Source: an uncultured Collinsella sp.
GTDB taxonomy: Bacteria; Actinomycetota; Coriobacteriia; Coriobacteriales; Coriobacteriaceae
Assembly (NCBI GenBank): GCA_900552995.1
Contig: USBX01000070.1
Coordinates: 1 to 5,678, forward strand
Length of the DNA: 5,678 nucleotides
Reading direction: 5' to 3'
The notes under the pieces were generated by a model that was given only the letters and a program-made list of their open reading frames with translations, did no database searches and was not told the DNA's origin. Position 1 is the stretch's first letter. Every line of letters begins with the position of its first letter. Both the position numbers and the translations under genes were made by a program. Below are positions 1 to 5,629 of this stretch, piece by piece.

Positions 1-57
1 TTTTTTTTTTTCAAGCAGAAGACGGCATACGAGATAGGCTCCGGTCTCGTGGGCTCG
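1..57. other. Illumina Nextera P7 adapter with poly-T (assembly artefact)
   Basis: This is not genomic sequence. Positions 1-11 are a T run, 12-35 match the 24-nt Illumina P7 flow-cell oligo, 36-43 (AGGCTCCG) occupy the i7 index slot, and 44-57 (GTCTCGTGGGCTCG) match the first 14 nt of the Nextera read-2 adapter stub. Read on the other strand this is a fragment end followed by index CGGAGCCT, P7 and poly-A, which is what a read running off the end of a short fragment gives. The 19-nt transposon mosaic end that should separate adapter from insert is missing. The last 9 nt (49-57, GTGGGCTCG) also read in frame as Val-Gly-Ser of the ABC transporter, so the join probably lies in a short stretch shared by primer and genome. 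Confidence 0.97.
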
Positions 58-1056
58 CTCACGGGCTTTATGAGCTACGTGCTGCTGATCATGAACTCGC
101 TCATGATGATTTCCAACGTGTTTTTGCTGCTCACGCGCGCTCTCACGAGTGTAGGCCGTATCGCAGAGGTGCTCGATGAAGAGCCCTTTATCGCCAACCC
201 TGCGGGAGACCTCGCGACTGCGGCGCCAGCGGACGGCAGTATCGAGTTTCGCGACGTTTCCTTTAAGTACCGCGCGGATGCAGCCGAGGATGTGCTCGAG
301 CATATCGACCTTCGCATCGAGAGCGGCTCGACGGTGGGCATCCTCGGCGGCACGGGCTCGGGCAAGAGCTCGCTTGTGCAGCTGATCGCGCGCCTGTACG
401 ACGCCACCGAAGGCGCCGTGCTCGTGGGCGGACACGATGTGCGCGATTACGACTTGGCCGCCTTGCGCGACGCCGTGGGCATCGTGCTACAAAAGAACGT
501 GCTGTTTACGGGTACCGTGCGCGAGAACCTGCAGTGGGGCGCGCCCGATGCCACCGACGAGGAGCTGCTGCGTGCCTGCCGGGCGGCATGCGTGGACGAG
601 TTCCTCGATCGCATCGGCGGGCTGGACGGCGAGTTGGGCCAAGGCGGCGCCGGCGTCTCGGGCGGACAAAAACAGCGCCTGTGCATCGCGCGTACATTGC
701 TCAAGCATCCGCGTGTGCTCATCTTTGACGATTCGACCAGCGCGGTCGATATGGCGACCGACGCCAAGATCCGCGAGCATATCGCTCAGATTCCCAACAC
801 GACGGTGATTGTCATTGCGCAGCGCATTGCGAGCGTCATGGATGCCGCCCGCATTATTGTGTTGGACGACGGCCGTGTCCACGGCGTGGGCACGCATGAG
901 GAGCTGCTGGAGGGCGATAGCATCTACCAGGAGATTTACGCCTCGCAGATGGAGCTTGCGGGGGATGCGGATGCCGCGGATGGCGTAAATGATCCGTCTT
1001 CCGCCGGCCCCAACGAATCAATTCAAGCCACGGAAGGGGGTGAGCGCCATGCCTAA
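49..1056 (+). CDS. ABC exporter subunit 1 (degenerate-site half), 5' truncated
   Basis: This is the C-terminal part of a type IV (ABCB-like) exporter half-transporter that would sit in the cytoplasmic membrane and use ATP to export an unknown substrate. Residue numbers count from the GTG at 49, which is inside adapter and is not a true start. Residues 3-30 form the last transmembrane helix; 64-302 are the nucleotide-binding domain. Motifs: Walker A GGTGSGKSS (100-108), Q-loop Q148, signature VSGGQ (203-207), Walker B VLIFDD (223-228), switch position Q258. Position 228 is Asp where active subunits have the catalytic Glu, and 258 is Gln where they have His, so its own ATP site should hydrolyse poorly. 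About 270-290 N-terminal residues (five transmembrane helices) are missing compared with full-length relatives. The last ~32 residues are a polar, probably disordered tail. The stop overlaps the start of the next gene by 8 nt, and the pair fits a heterodimeric exporter. The substrate cannot be told; a multidrug or lipid label would be a guess. Confidence 0.93.
   Translation: MGSLTGFMSYVLLIMNSLMMISNVFLLLTRALTSVGRIAEVLDEEPFIANPAGDLATAAPADGSIEFRDVSFKYRADAAEDVLEHIDLRIESGSTVGILGGTGSGKSSLVQLIARLYDATEGAVLVGGHDVRDYDLAALRDAVGIVLQKNVLFTGTVRENLQWGAPDATDEELLRACRAACVDEFLDRIGGLDGELGQGGAGVSGGQKQRLCIARTLLKHPRVLIFDDSTSAVDMATDAKIREHIAQIPNTTVIVIAQRIASVMDAARIIVLDDGRVHGVGTHEELLEGDSIYQEIYASQMELAGDADAADGVNDPSSAGPNESIQATEGGERHA
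1032..1040 (+). promoter_or_regulatory. Ribosome binding site that sets the start of ABC subunit 2
   Basis: GGAAGGGGG lies 8 nt upstream of the ATG at 1049, inside the end of subunit 1. Continued through TG, it gives AAGGGGGTG, one mismatch from the ideal AAGGAGGTG. It supports the ATG at 1049 over the in-frame upstream ATG at 989, which would add 20 residues with no family resemblance. Confidence 0.65.
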
Positions 1057-2947
1057 GACCGCAGCCCAAGCACGCCCGGCCGACCTCAAGCGCACGGTGC
1101 GCCGCCTGCTCTCCTACATGGGGCATGCCAAGTTCTCGTTGCTCGCGGTGGGCGTGCTCGCCTCCGTCGCCGCCATCGCGAGCCTCGCCGGCACCTACAT
1201 GGTGCGCCCCATCGTTAACGGTTTGGCCACGGGCGGGGAGGAACTGCTCGCCGAGCAGGTCATCCTGACGGCGATCATCTACGCCGCGGGCGTGCTCTCG
1301 GCCCTGGGCTACTCACAGATTATGGTGCGCGCGGCCCAACGCGTGGTGTCCGATATTCGCCGCGACCTGTTCGCGCACATCCAGACGCTGCCGCTCAGTT
1401 ATTTTGACAGCACGCGCTCGGGCGACATCATGAGCTTTTTTACCAACGATGTCGACACCGTCTCCGAGGCGCTCAACAACAGCTTTGCCAACGTGATTCA
1501 GGCGAGCATCCAGATGGTCGGTACCACGGCTATGCTCATCATCCTCAACTGGCAGCTCACGATTATCACACTCGTGTGCGACGTGGCCATTGTGCTGTAT
1601 GCGCGCTACTCGGGCATGCGTTCCAAGCGCTTTTTTGCCGCCCAACAGGCGTCGCTGGGCGATTTGGACGGATACGTCGAGGAGATGGTCTCGGGCCAAA
1701 AGGTCATCAAGGTCTTTAATCACGAACAGGCCAACGTGGCTGGTTTTGACGTGCGCAACCAAGAACTGCGCCGCACCGGTGGCGCTGCGCAGGCTTATGC
1801 GAACTCCATGGTTCCCATGACCGTGGTGATCGGCTATGCCAACTACGCCATCGTTGCGGTGGCGGGCGGCATGCTCTGCATCAAGGGACTCGCCGACGTG
1901 GGCGCGCTCGCAAGCTACCTGGTCTTTGTGCGTCAGGCCGCCATGCCCATCAACCAGTTCACGCAGCTGGGCAACTTCTTGCTCAATGCGTTGGCCGGCG
2001 CCGAGCGCCTGTTTGCCGCCATGGACCTTAAGCCCGAGGTTGACGAGGGTCGCGTGGAACTGGTGCAGACGGGCGATGCCGCGTGGGCGTGGAAGATTCC
2101 CGAGGGCCAGGGCGTGGGCGCGTACGGGCACCTGCATGATGTGGCTGCTGTTGATGAGTCGGGCCACGCGGTGGCCGCCGACGGTACCGAGCTCACGTGC
2201 GGCTTGGTCCCGCTTGCCGGCGACGTGCGCTTCCATGCCGTGGACTTTTCCTACGTGCCGGGCACCCGTGTGCTCACGGACCTCAACCTGTTTGCCAAGC
2301 CGGGGCAAAAGATCGCGTTTGTGGGCTCGACGGGCGCCGGTAAGACGACCATCACCAACCTCATCAACCGCTTCTACGAGGTCGATGACGGCGAGATCAC
2401 GTACGACGGCATCGACGTCAAGCACATTGCCAAGGCCAGCCTGCGCGGGTCGCTCGGCATTGTGCTGCAGGACACGCACCTGTTTAGCGGCACCATTGCG
2501 CAGAACATCCGCTTTGGCAAGCTCGACGCGACTGACGAAGAGGTGCGCGCCGCTGCCGAGGCAGCCTGCGCCGACTCGTTTATCCGCCGCCTGCCTAGAG
2601 GCTACGACACGCCGGTCACGGCCGATGGCGCCAACCTGTCGCAGGGCCAGCGCCAGCTGCTTGCCATCGCGCGCGTGGCTGTGGCCGATCCGCCGGTGCT
2701 CATCCTGGACGAGGCTACTTCGAGCATCGACACGCGTACCGAAAAGCTCATCGAGCGCGGTATGGACCGCATCATGCGCGGACGCACCACGTTTATGATC
2801 GCGCACCGCCTGTCCACCGTCCGCGACGCCGACGCCATCATGGTCCTCGAGCACGGCCGCATCATCGAGCGCGGCACCCACGAAGAGCTGCTCGCCCAGC
2901 ACGGCGAGTACTGGCAGCTGGCGCATGGCTTAAAAGAGTTGGATTAA
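1049..2947 (+). CDS. ABC exporter subunit 2 (catalytic half), permease-ATPase fusion
   Basis: A complete 632-aa ABCB-like half-transporter in the cytoplasmic membrane, the likely heterodimer partner of the preceding gene. Residues 1-325 are the six-helix transmembrane domain, with clear hydrophobic stretches near 29-55, 70-90, 148-187 and 255-295. Residues 392-632 are the ATPase domain: Walker A GSTGAGKTT (426-434), Q-loop Q474, signature LSQGQ (530-534), Walker B LILDEA with catalytic E555, D-loop SSID (558-561), switch H586. The hydrolytic residues are intact, but the signature has Gln for the first Gly of LSGGQ. Because this signature faces the partner's degenerate site, the pair should have one active and one impaired site. 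Between the domains is an unusually long spacer (about 328-390) with an Ala-Trp-Ala-Trp-Lys motif; from memory, related Firmicutes and Actinobacteria exporters have similar Trp-containing spacers, which explains the length above the usual 580-610. The start overlaps subunit 1 by 8 nt, suggesting translational coupling. The exported substrate is unknown. Confidence 0.95.
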   Translation: MPKTAAQARPADLKRTVRRLLSYMGHAKFSLLAVGVLASVAAIASLAGTYMVRPIVNGLATGGEELLAEQVILTAIIYAAGVLSALGYSQIMVRAAQRVVSDIRRDLFAHIQTLPLSYFDSTRSGDIMSFFTNDVDTVSEALNNSFANVIQASIQMVGTTAMLIILNWQLTIITLVCDVAIVLYARYSGMRSKRFFAAQQASLGDLDGYVEEMVSGQKVIKVFNHEQANVAGFDVRNQELRRTGGAAQAYANSMVPMTVVIGYANYAIVAVAGGMLCIKGLADVGALASYLVFVRQAAMPINQFTQLGNFLLNALAGAERLFAAMDLKPEVDEGRVELVQTGDAAWAWKIPEGQGVGAYGHLHDVAAVDESGHAVAADGTELTCGLVPLAGDVRFHAVDFSYVPGTRVLTDLNLFAKPGQKIAFVGSTGAGKTTITNLINRFYEVDDGEITYDGIDVKHIAKASLRGSLGIVLQDTHLFSGTIAQNIRFGKLDATDEEVRAAAEAACADSFIRRLPRGYDTPVTADGANLSQGQRQLLAIARVAVADPPVLILDEATSSIDTRTEKLIERGMDRIMRGRTTFMIAHRLSTVRDADAIMVLEHGRIIERGTHEELLAQHGEYWQLAHGLKELD

Positions 2948-2996
2948 CCCGTTCGAGCACGATGCTTTGATCCCTCCGTGCCCCTCACCTCGCCTC

Positions 2997-3060
2997 AAAC
3001 CATCACAACATTCGACGTTTTTGCCAAAATCAGGAAAAGCATCGAATGTTGTGATGGTTT
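2997..3060 (+). repeat. Palindromic intergenic repeat, copy 1 (REP/MITE-like)
   Basis: The arms are AAACCATCACAACATTCGA at 2997-3015 and its exact reverse complement at 3042-3060. Pairing continues inward past one C-A mismatch (3016/3041) through G-C, one T-G wobble (3018/3039) and four T-A pairs, giving a stem of about 26 bp closed by a 12-nt loop at 3023-3034 (GCCAAAATCAGG). The same element recurs at 4238-4300 in the same orientation, with the left arm, the mismatch and the loop pattern kept. No ORF or transposase belongs to it. A short dispersed palindrome between genes fits a REP or MITE-type element. I recall similar sequence in Collinsella intergenic regions, but this is unverified. 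Confidence 0.85.
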
Positions 3061-3062
3061 TT
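2997..3062 (+). terminator. Possible intrinsic terminator of the ABC exporter operon
   Basis: The copy 1 stem ends in a run of five T at 3058-3062, 49 nt after the exporter stop codon, so a + strand transcript would have a long hairpin followed by a short U tract. The stem is AT-rich near the loop and much longer than a typical terminator, and the first T residues also belong to the stem, so termination may be a by-product of the repeat. Copy 2 has no T run. Confidence 0.4.
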
Positions 3063-3161
3063 CTGCCACTCGAACGGGTGGAATCGCTTTCTTGCGCACG
3101 AAGGTGTGCGGACCCGTGGGCAGGGGAATAAGGTTGGTTATCCGACTCCATTGGAGGGCTC

Positions 3162-4199
3162 ATGGACCTGCCGATCGTCCTGTCCCATAAGACTGCCTGG
3201 CTGTACCACAACGTGGCGCGCCCGTCCGAGCCGCTCTCGCGAGCAAGCAGCCTATACGATGAGGACTCGCTTGCTAACGAGGCGGAGCCGACTGCGGACC
3301 TGCCCAAATTGGGGCTCGATGCCAAGGGGCTGAGGGCTTCAACGGCAGTTGGGATCGTTACCGACTATCTGGTTTCGCTTGGTATTCCACGAGAAGAGCT
3401 CGATCATATCGACACGCTCGTCAACTTCGATTTTGAGCGCTCGACGCCGGCTGGATTTAGGTGCCACGTGTTTGGGGCGCCGATACCTTCAGACCATCTT
3501 ATCGAGGTGGCAGAGGGCCTTCTGGTGGTTGATGAGGTCATGTGCTTTGTCCAAGCGGGTTCGTGGATGAGCGAGCCCGAGCAGCTGGAATATGGCTACG
3601 AAATCTGCGCCCGATACCATTTGAATCATCTGTCGACAGGCGATTATATCGAGATGGGGCAGAGGTATACCGTTGCCGACTTGATTGCTTATTGCAATGA
3701 GAACCGATCTCGTCAGGGGGCTATACGCGCGGCCGCCGTGCTCAAGCGCGTGCACGATGGCGCGCGGTCGCCCATGGAGACGGCCACCGCAATCATGGTC
3801 GTAGCAAAACGTTCCCAGGGAGGGCTGGGATACGCCAAGATCGAGCTCAACCATCGGGTCGATGTTCCCAACGAGTTCAAGTATCTCGCTAAGGCCGGGT
3901 ATTTCGAGATCGACGTATATGCGCCTGCGAGCGGTACGGGGATTGAATACAACGGCTCGGACCATCTTGATAAACAACGCAGCGCGTCGGATGCGGAGCG
4001 TATGACCGTGCTGAGCGCGCTGGGCTTTAAGATGATCGTCCTCACCGGGACTCAGTTTGCCCACCAGCTGCAATTGCACCGGGCGATGAACGCCATCGCG
4101 CTCGCTATGGGTCTCAAGTGCGACCGGAGCGAGGCATTCCAGAAACGTCAGAACGACCTGCGAGAATTCGTGATTCGACACTGGGACGGCGGCCTTTAG
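3162..4199 (+). CDS. Solitary putative PD-(D/E)XK / DUF559-like nuclease-fold protein
   Basis: A 345-aa soluble protein with no signal peptide or membrane segment. The start ATG has GGAGG 4 nt upstream (3153-3157), and the N-terminal LSHKTA stretch (7-12) resembles the beginning of related proteins. Residues 80-155 form a conserved-looking middle part (GFRCHVFGAPIP at 98-109; EGLLVVDEVMCFVQ at 118-131). The C-terminal part resembles Vsr/DUF559-type PD-(D/E)XK nucleases: helix with SPMET (203-207, E206), FEIDVYAP with D251, IEYNG with E262, then H268 and a closing LSALGFKMIVLTGTQF-like strand-helix (285-299). E206, D251 and E262 are the candidate catalytic acids. Similar solitary proteins are, from memory, common in Coriobacteriia and are distantly like AbiEi-type antitoxins, but no toxin gene adjoins it here. 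Its codon use is looser than its neighbours (ATA, AGG, CGA occur) and it lies between two copies of a palindromic repeat, which hints at transfer. A defence or DNA-processing role is inference only. Confidence 0.85.
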   Translation: MDLPIVLSHKTAWLYHNVARPSEPLSRASSLYDEDSLANEAEPTADLPKLGLDAKGLRASTAVGIVTDYLVSLGIPREELDHIDTLVNFDFERSTPAGFRCHVFGAPIPSDHLIEVAEGLLVVDEVMCFVQAGSWMSEPEQLEYGYEICARYHLNHLSTGDYIEMGQRYTVADLIAYCNENRSRQGAIRAAAVLKRVHDGARSPMETATAIMVVAKRSQGGLGYAKIELNHRVDVPNEFKYLAKAGYFEIDVYAPASGTGIEYNGSDHLDKQRSASDAERMTVLSALGFKMIVLTGTQFAHQLQLHRAMNAIALAMGLKCDRSEAFQKRQNDLREFVIRHWDGGL

Positions 4200-4237
4200 G
4201 GGCGCTTTGGTCCTTCTGCGGGGCGCTGCGGGCAGGC

Positions 4238-4300
4238 AAACCATCACAACATTCGACGTTTTTTGCCAAAAACGGGAAAAACATCGAATGTTGTGATGGT
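4238..4300 (+). repeat. Palindromic intergenic repeat, copy 2 (REP/MITE-like)
   Basis: Same element and orientation as at 2997-3060. The stem 4240-4263 pairs with 4277-4300 with a single mismatch, again C-A at the same place (4257/4283), and the 13-nt loop at 4264-4276 (TGCCAAAAACGGG) keeps the GCCAAAA...GG pattern of copy 1. It starts 38 nt after the nuclease-like gene. Compared with copy 1 it has one more T in the left arm, the G-C plus T-A pairs inside the mismatch are all canonical, and the right arm lacks the final TT. There is no T run after the stem, so a terminator role is less likely than for copy 1. Confidence 0.85.
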
Positions 4301-4364
4301 CTGTGCTGAGGATGGGCTTGGAAAGTCCGTTTTGCTCGAAGCGACCTGTCCTGTCGTACGGGTG

Positions 4365-4392
4365 TCGGCATGATTCTCCCGTGGGGTATTAT
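4365..4392 (+). promoter_or_regulatory. Possible sigma-70-type promoter for moaA
   Basis: TATTAT at 4387-4392 matches five of six bases of the -10 consensus, and TCGGCA at 4365-4370 matches four of six of the -35, with a 16-nt spacer. Transcription would begin near 4399-4401, leaving a leader of about 33 nt. The region stands out as AT-rich in a GC-rich contig. The 134 nt between repeat copy 2 and moaA show nothing I can recognise as a molybdenum cofactor riboswitch. Confidence 0.35.
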
Positions 4393-4432
4393 GTTTTCCG
4401 AAGAATAAAACGCCGCGTGAGGGGAGGGCTGC

Positions 4433-5488
4433 GTGGACGGGCGCGTGCAACATGACGGCTTTGGCCGCGATATCAACTACCTGCGCATTGCCGTTACCGA
4501 CAAGTGCAATTTCCGCTGCATTTACTGCATGCCGGCCGATGGCGTGGCGCCCCGCGCGCACGACGAGCTGCTCAGCGCCGAGGAAATCGCTCGCTTTGTG
4601 CGCTTGGTAGCGGGGGAGGGCATTCGCCGCGTGCGCCTGACGGGCGGCGAGCCGCTGGTCAGCCGCCGCATCATCCCGCTCATTCGCGACATCCGCGCGA
4701 TTCCGCAGATCGAGGACATCTCGCTTACCACCAACGGCGCCTTGCTGCCCAAGCTGGCACCGCAGCTCAAAGATGCCGGCCTTAACCGCGTCAACATTTC
4801 GCTCGACACGCTCGACCCTACGCTGTTTGGAAAGATCACGCGTCTGGGTCGGCTCGAACAGACCATGGCCGGCATCGACGCGGCGCTGGCTTGGGGCTTT
4901 GAGCCCGTTAAGGTCAACTGCGTTGTGGTGCGCCGACTCAACCAAGATGTGGCGGCCCTTGCGCGGCTGACCGTCGACCGCCCCATCCACCTGCGCTTTA
5001 TCGAATACATGCCCATCGGCGACGAGCGCACGAGCTCGCATTGCGCCGTGGACCCGCATGCGCCCGCGCTCAATCCCGAGCTGTGGGATGCGAGTGACAC
5101 CGTTCCGAGCGACGAGCTGCGGGCGCGCATCAATGCCGGGGCCGCCGCGGTTGGTCTGGGCGAGCTCGAGCCGCTCGACATCAACGACGCTCCTGCCGGC
5201 GCGGGCCCTGCGCGCTATTGGCACTTTCCGGGCGCGGCGGGAACGGTCGGCTTCATCAGCGCCATGTCCAACCATTTTTGCGCGAATTGCAACCGTCTGC
5301 GCCTGACGGCCGACGGTAACGTGCGTCCGTGCCTGTTCAGCGATGCCGAGTATTCGGTGCGCGATGCCCTGCGCCGTGGTGATGATATGCAGGTAGTTTC
5401 GATTTGGCGCGATGCCGTGGCCCACAAACCGCAGGAACACGCGATAATTGAGGGCACGCAACGATTTATGTCCCAAATCGGAGGATGA
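4433..5488 (+). CDS. moaA: GTP 3',8-cyclase MoaA (radical SAM, molybdenum cofactor synthesis)
   Basis: A 351-aa cytoplasmic enzyme that, with MoaC, turns GTP into cyclic pyranopterin monophosphate, the first step of molybdenum cofactor synthesis; MoaA itself makes 3',8-cyclo-7,8-dihydro-GTP by radical SAM chemistry. The N-terminal 4Fe-4S site is C25-x3-C29-x2-C32, followed by the SAM-binding GGEP (71-74) and the SLTTNG strand (97-102). The C-terminal cluster that holds GTP is C283-x2-C286-x13-C300, with R288 and R290 in NRLRLTADG. The protein ends in Gly-Gly (350-351), the conserved tail needed for catalysis in the family. All key residues are present. Length is a little above the usual 325-340 because of an extra stretch around 204-232. 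The GTG start at 4433 has GGGAGG (4422-4427) 5 nt upstream, and YLRIAVTDKCN follows at the normal distance. It implies the organism makes molybdoenzymes, though none is visible here. Confidence 0.97.
   Translation: MDGRVQHDGFGRDINYLRIAVTDKCNFRCIYCMPADGVAPRAHDELLSAEEIARFVRLVAGEGIRRVRLTGGEPLVSRRIIPLIRDIRAIPQIEDISLTTNGALLPKLAPQLKDAGLNRVNISLDTLDPTLFGKITRLGRLEQTMAGIDAALAWGFEPVKVNCVVVRRLNQDVAALARLTVDRPIHLRFIEYMPIGDERTSSHCAVDPHAPALNPELWDASDTVPSDELRARINAGAAAVGLGELEPLDINDAPAGAGPARYWHFPGAAGTVGFISAMSNHFCANCNRLRLTADGNVRPCLFSDAEYSVRDALRRGDDMQVVSIWRDAVAHKPQEHAIIEGTQRFMSQIGG
5480..5484 (+). promoter_or_regulatory. Ribosome binding site of the gene after moaA
   Basis: GGAGG within the last codons of moaA, 8 nt before the ATG at 5493. 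It makes that ATG the likely start, rather than an in-frame TTG at 5448 that lies inside moaA. Confidence 0.7.
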
Positions 5489-5492
5489 TCAT

Positions 5493-5629
5493 ATGGCCAA
5501 GAGCAGGTACGCCGATGCCACCAAGGCCGCTCGCAGGGCCGCGATGTCTGCCCACAAAGTCACGGCTGCGGCGAATGCTGGCAACGCCGACGCGTCCGCA
5601 CAGCCGTCTGCCAGCGCTGCAGCCGAGCC
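5493..5629 (+). CDS. Unidentified Ala-rich protein, N-terminus only (3' cut by adapter)
   Basis: Forty-five genuine codons remain. The peptide begins MAKSRYADATKAARRAAM and continues as an Ala, Ser and Asn-rich stretch with no hydrophobic segment; the first 22 residues are basic (three Lys, three Arg), the rest nearly uncharged. This looks like a flexible N-terminal extension before a domain that is not in the window. It starts 4 nt after the moaA stop with a good ribosome binding site, so it is very likely co-transcribed with moaA. By position another molybdenum cofactor gene (moaC, mogA/moaB or a fusion) would be plausible, but the visible residues do not match the N-terminus of any of these. 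The reading frame stays open into the adapter; residues after Glu45 are artefact, and position 5630 could be either genomic or adapter. Confidence 0.7.

Larger units (their letters stand above)
2947..3079. repeat. Outer 11-nt inverted repeat bracketing the palindromic element
   Basis: ACCCGTTCGAG at 2947-2957 is perfectly complementary, inverted, to CTCGAACGGGT at 3069-3079. The arms lie 39 and 8 nt outside the inner palindrome, so the region could form nested stems in DNA or RNA. The left arm begins at the last base of the ABC stop codon. The second palindrome copy near 4238 has no such flanks, so the outer arms are not part of the repeat family. They may be a separate terminator-like structure into which the repeat was inserted. 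Confidence 0.6.

Noticed and set aside
49..51. GTG as the start of the first gene
   Set aside because: It lies in the Nextera adapter stub, the protein lacks five transmembrane helices, and the frame is open to the contig edge.
989..1048. Upstream in-frame ATG for ABC subunit 2
   Set aside because: It would add 20 residues overlapping the end of subunit 1, without family resemblance; the ATG at 1049 has the better ribosome binding site.
1313..2926. 537-codon open frame on the minus strand opposite ABC subunit 2
   Set aside because: It is antisense to a gene with complete family motifs, has no recognisable domain, and long antisense frames are expected in GC-rich coding sequence.
2947..3079. 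tRNA-like GTTCGAG near the outer inverted repeat
   Set aside because: The T-loop-like heptamer is part of the inverted repeat and no cloverleaf can be drawn around it.
3095..3110. Small hairpin CGCAC/GTGCG upstream of the nuclease-like gene
   Set aside because: A 5-bp stem with no T run or nearby promoter is too weak to call.
2978..3333. Small open frames crossing the palindromic repeat (both strands)
   Set aside because: They translate the repeat arms and overlap the nuclease-like gene; they have no convincing start signals, and the peptides come from the palindrome itself.
4199..4227. 8-nt direct repeat GGGGCGCT at 4199-4206 and 4220-4227
   Set aside because: It is short and GC-rich, close to chance in this composition, and it does not flank the palindrome as a target duplication would.
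2997..4300. The two repeats as a CRISPR array
   Set aside because: Only two copies exist, about 1.24 kb apart with a gene between them; spacing and repeat form do not fit.
4301..4432. Molybdenum cofactor riboswitch upstream of moaA
   Set aside because: I could not draw the multi-stem structure of that class in this leader; only short weak stems are visible.
4244..5476. 410-codon open frame on the minus strand opposite moaA
   Set aside because: It is antisense to an intact moaA, its product is compositionally odd and it runs into the palindromic repeat; no domain is recognisable.
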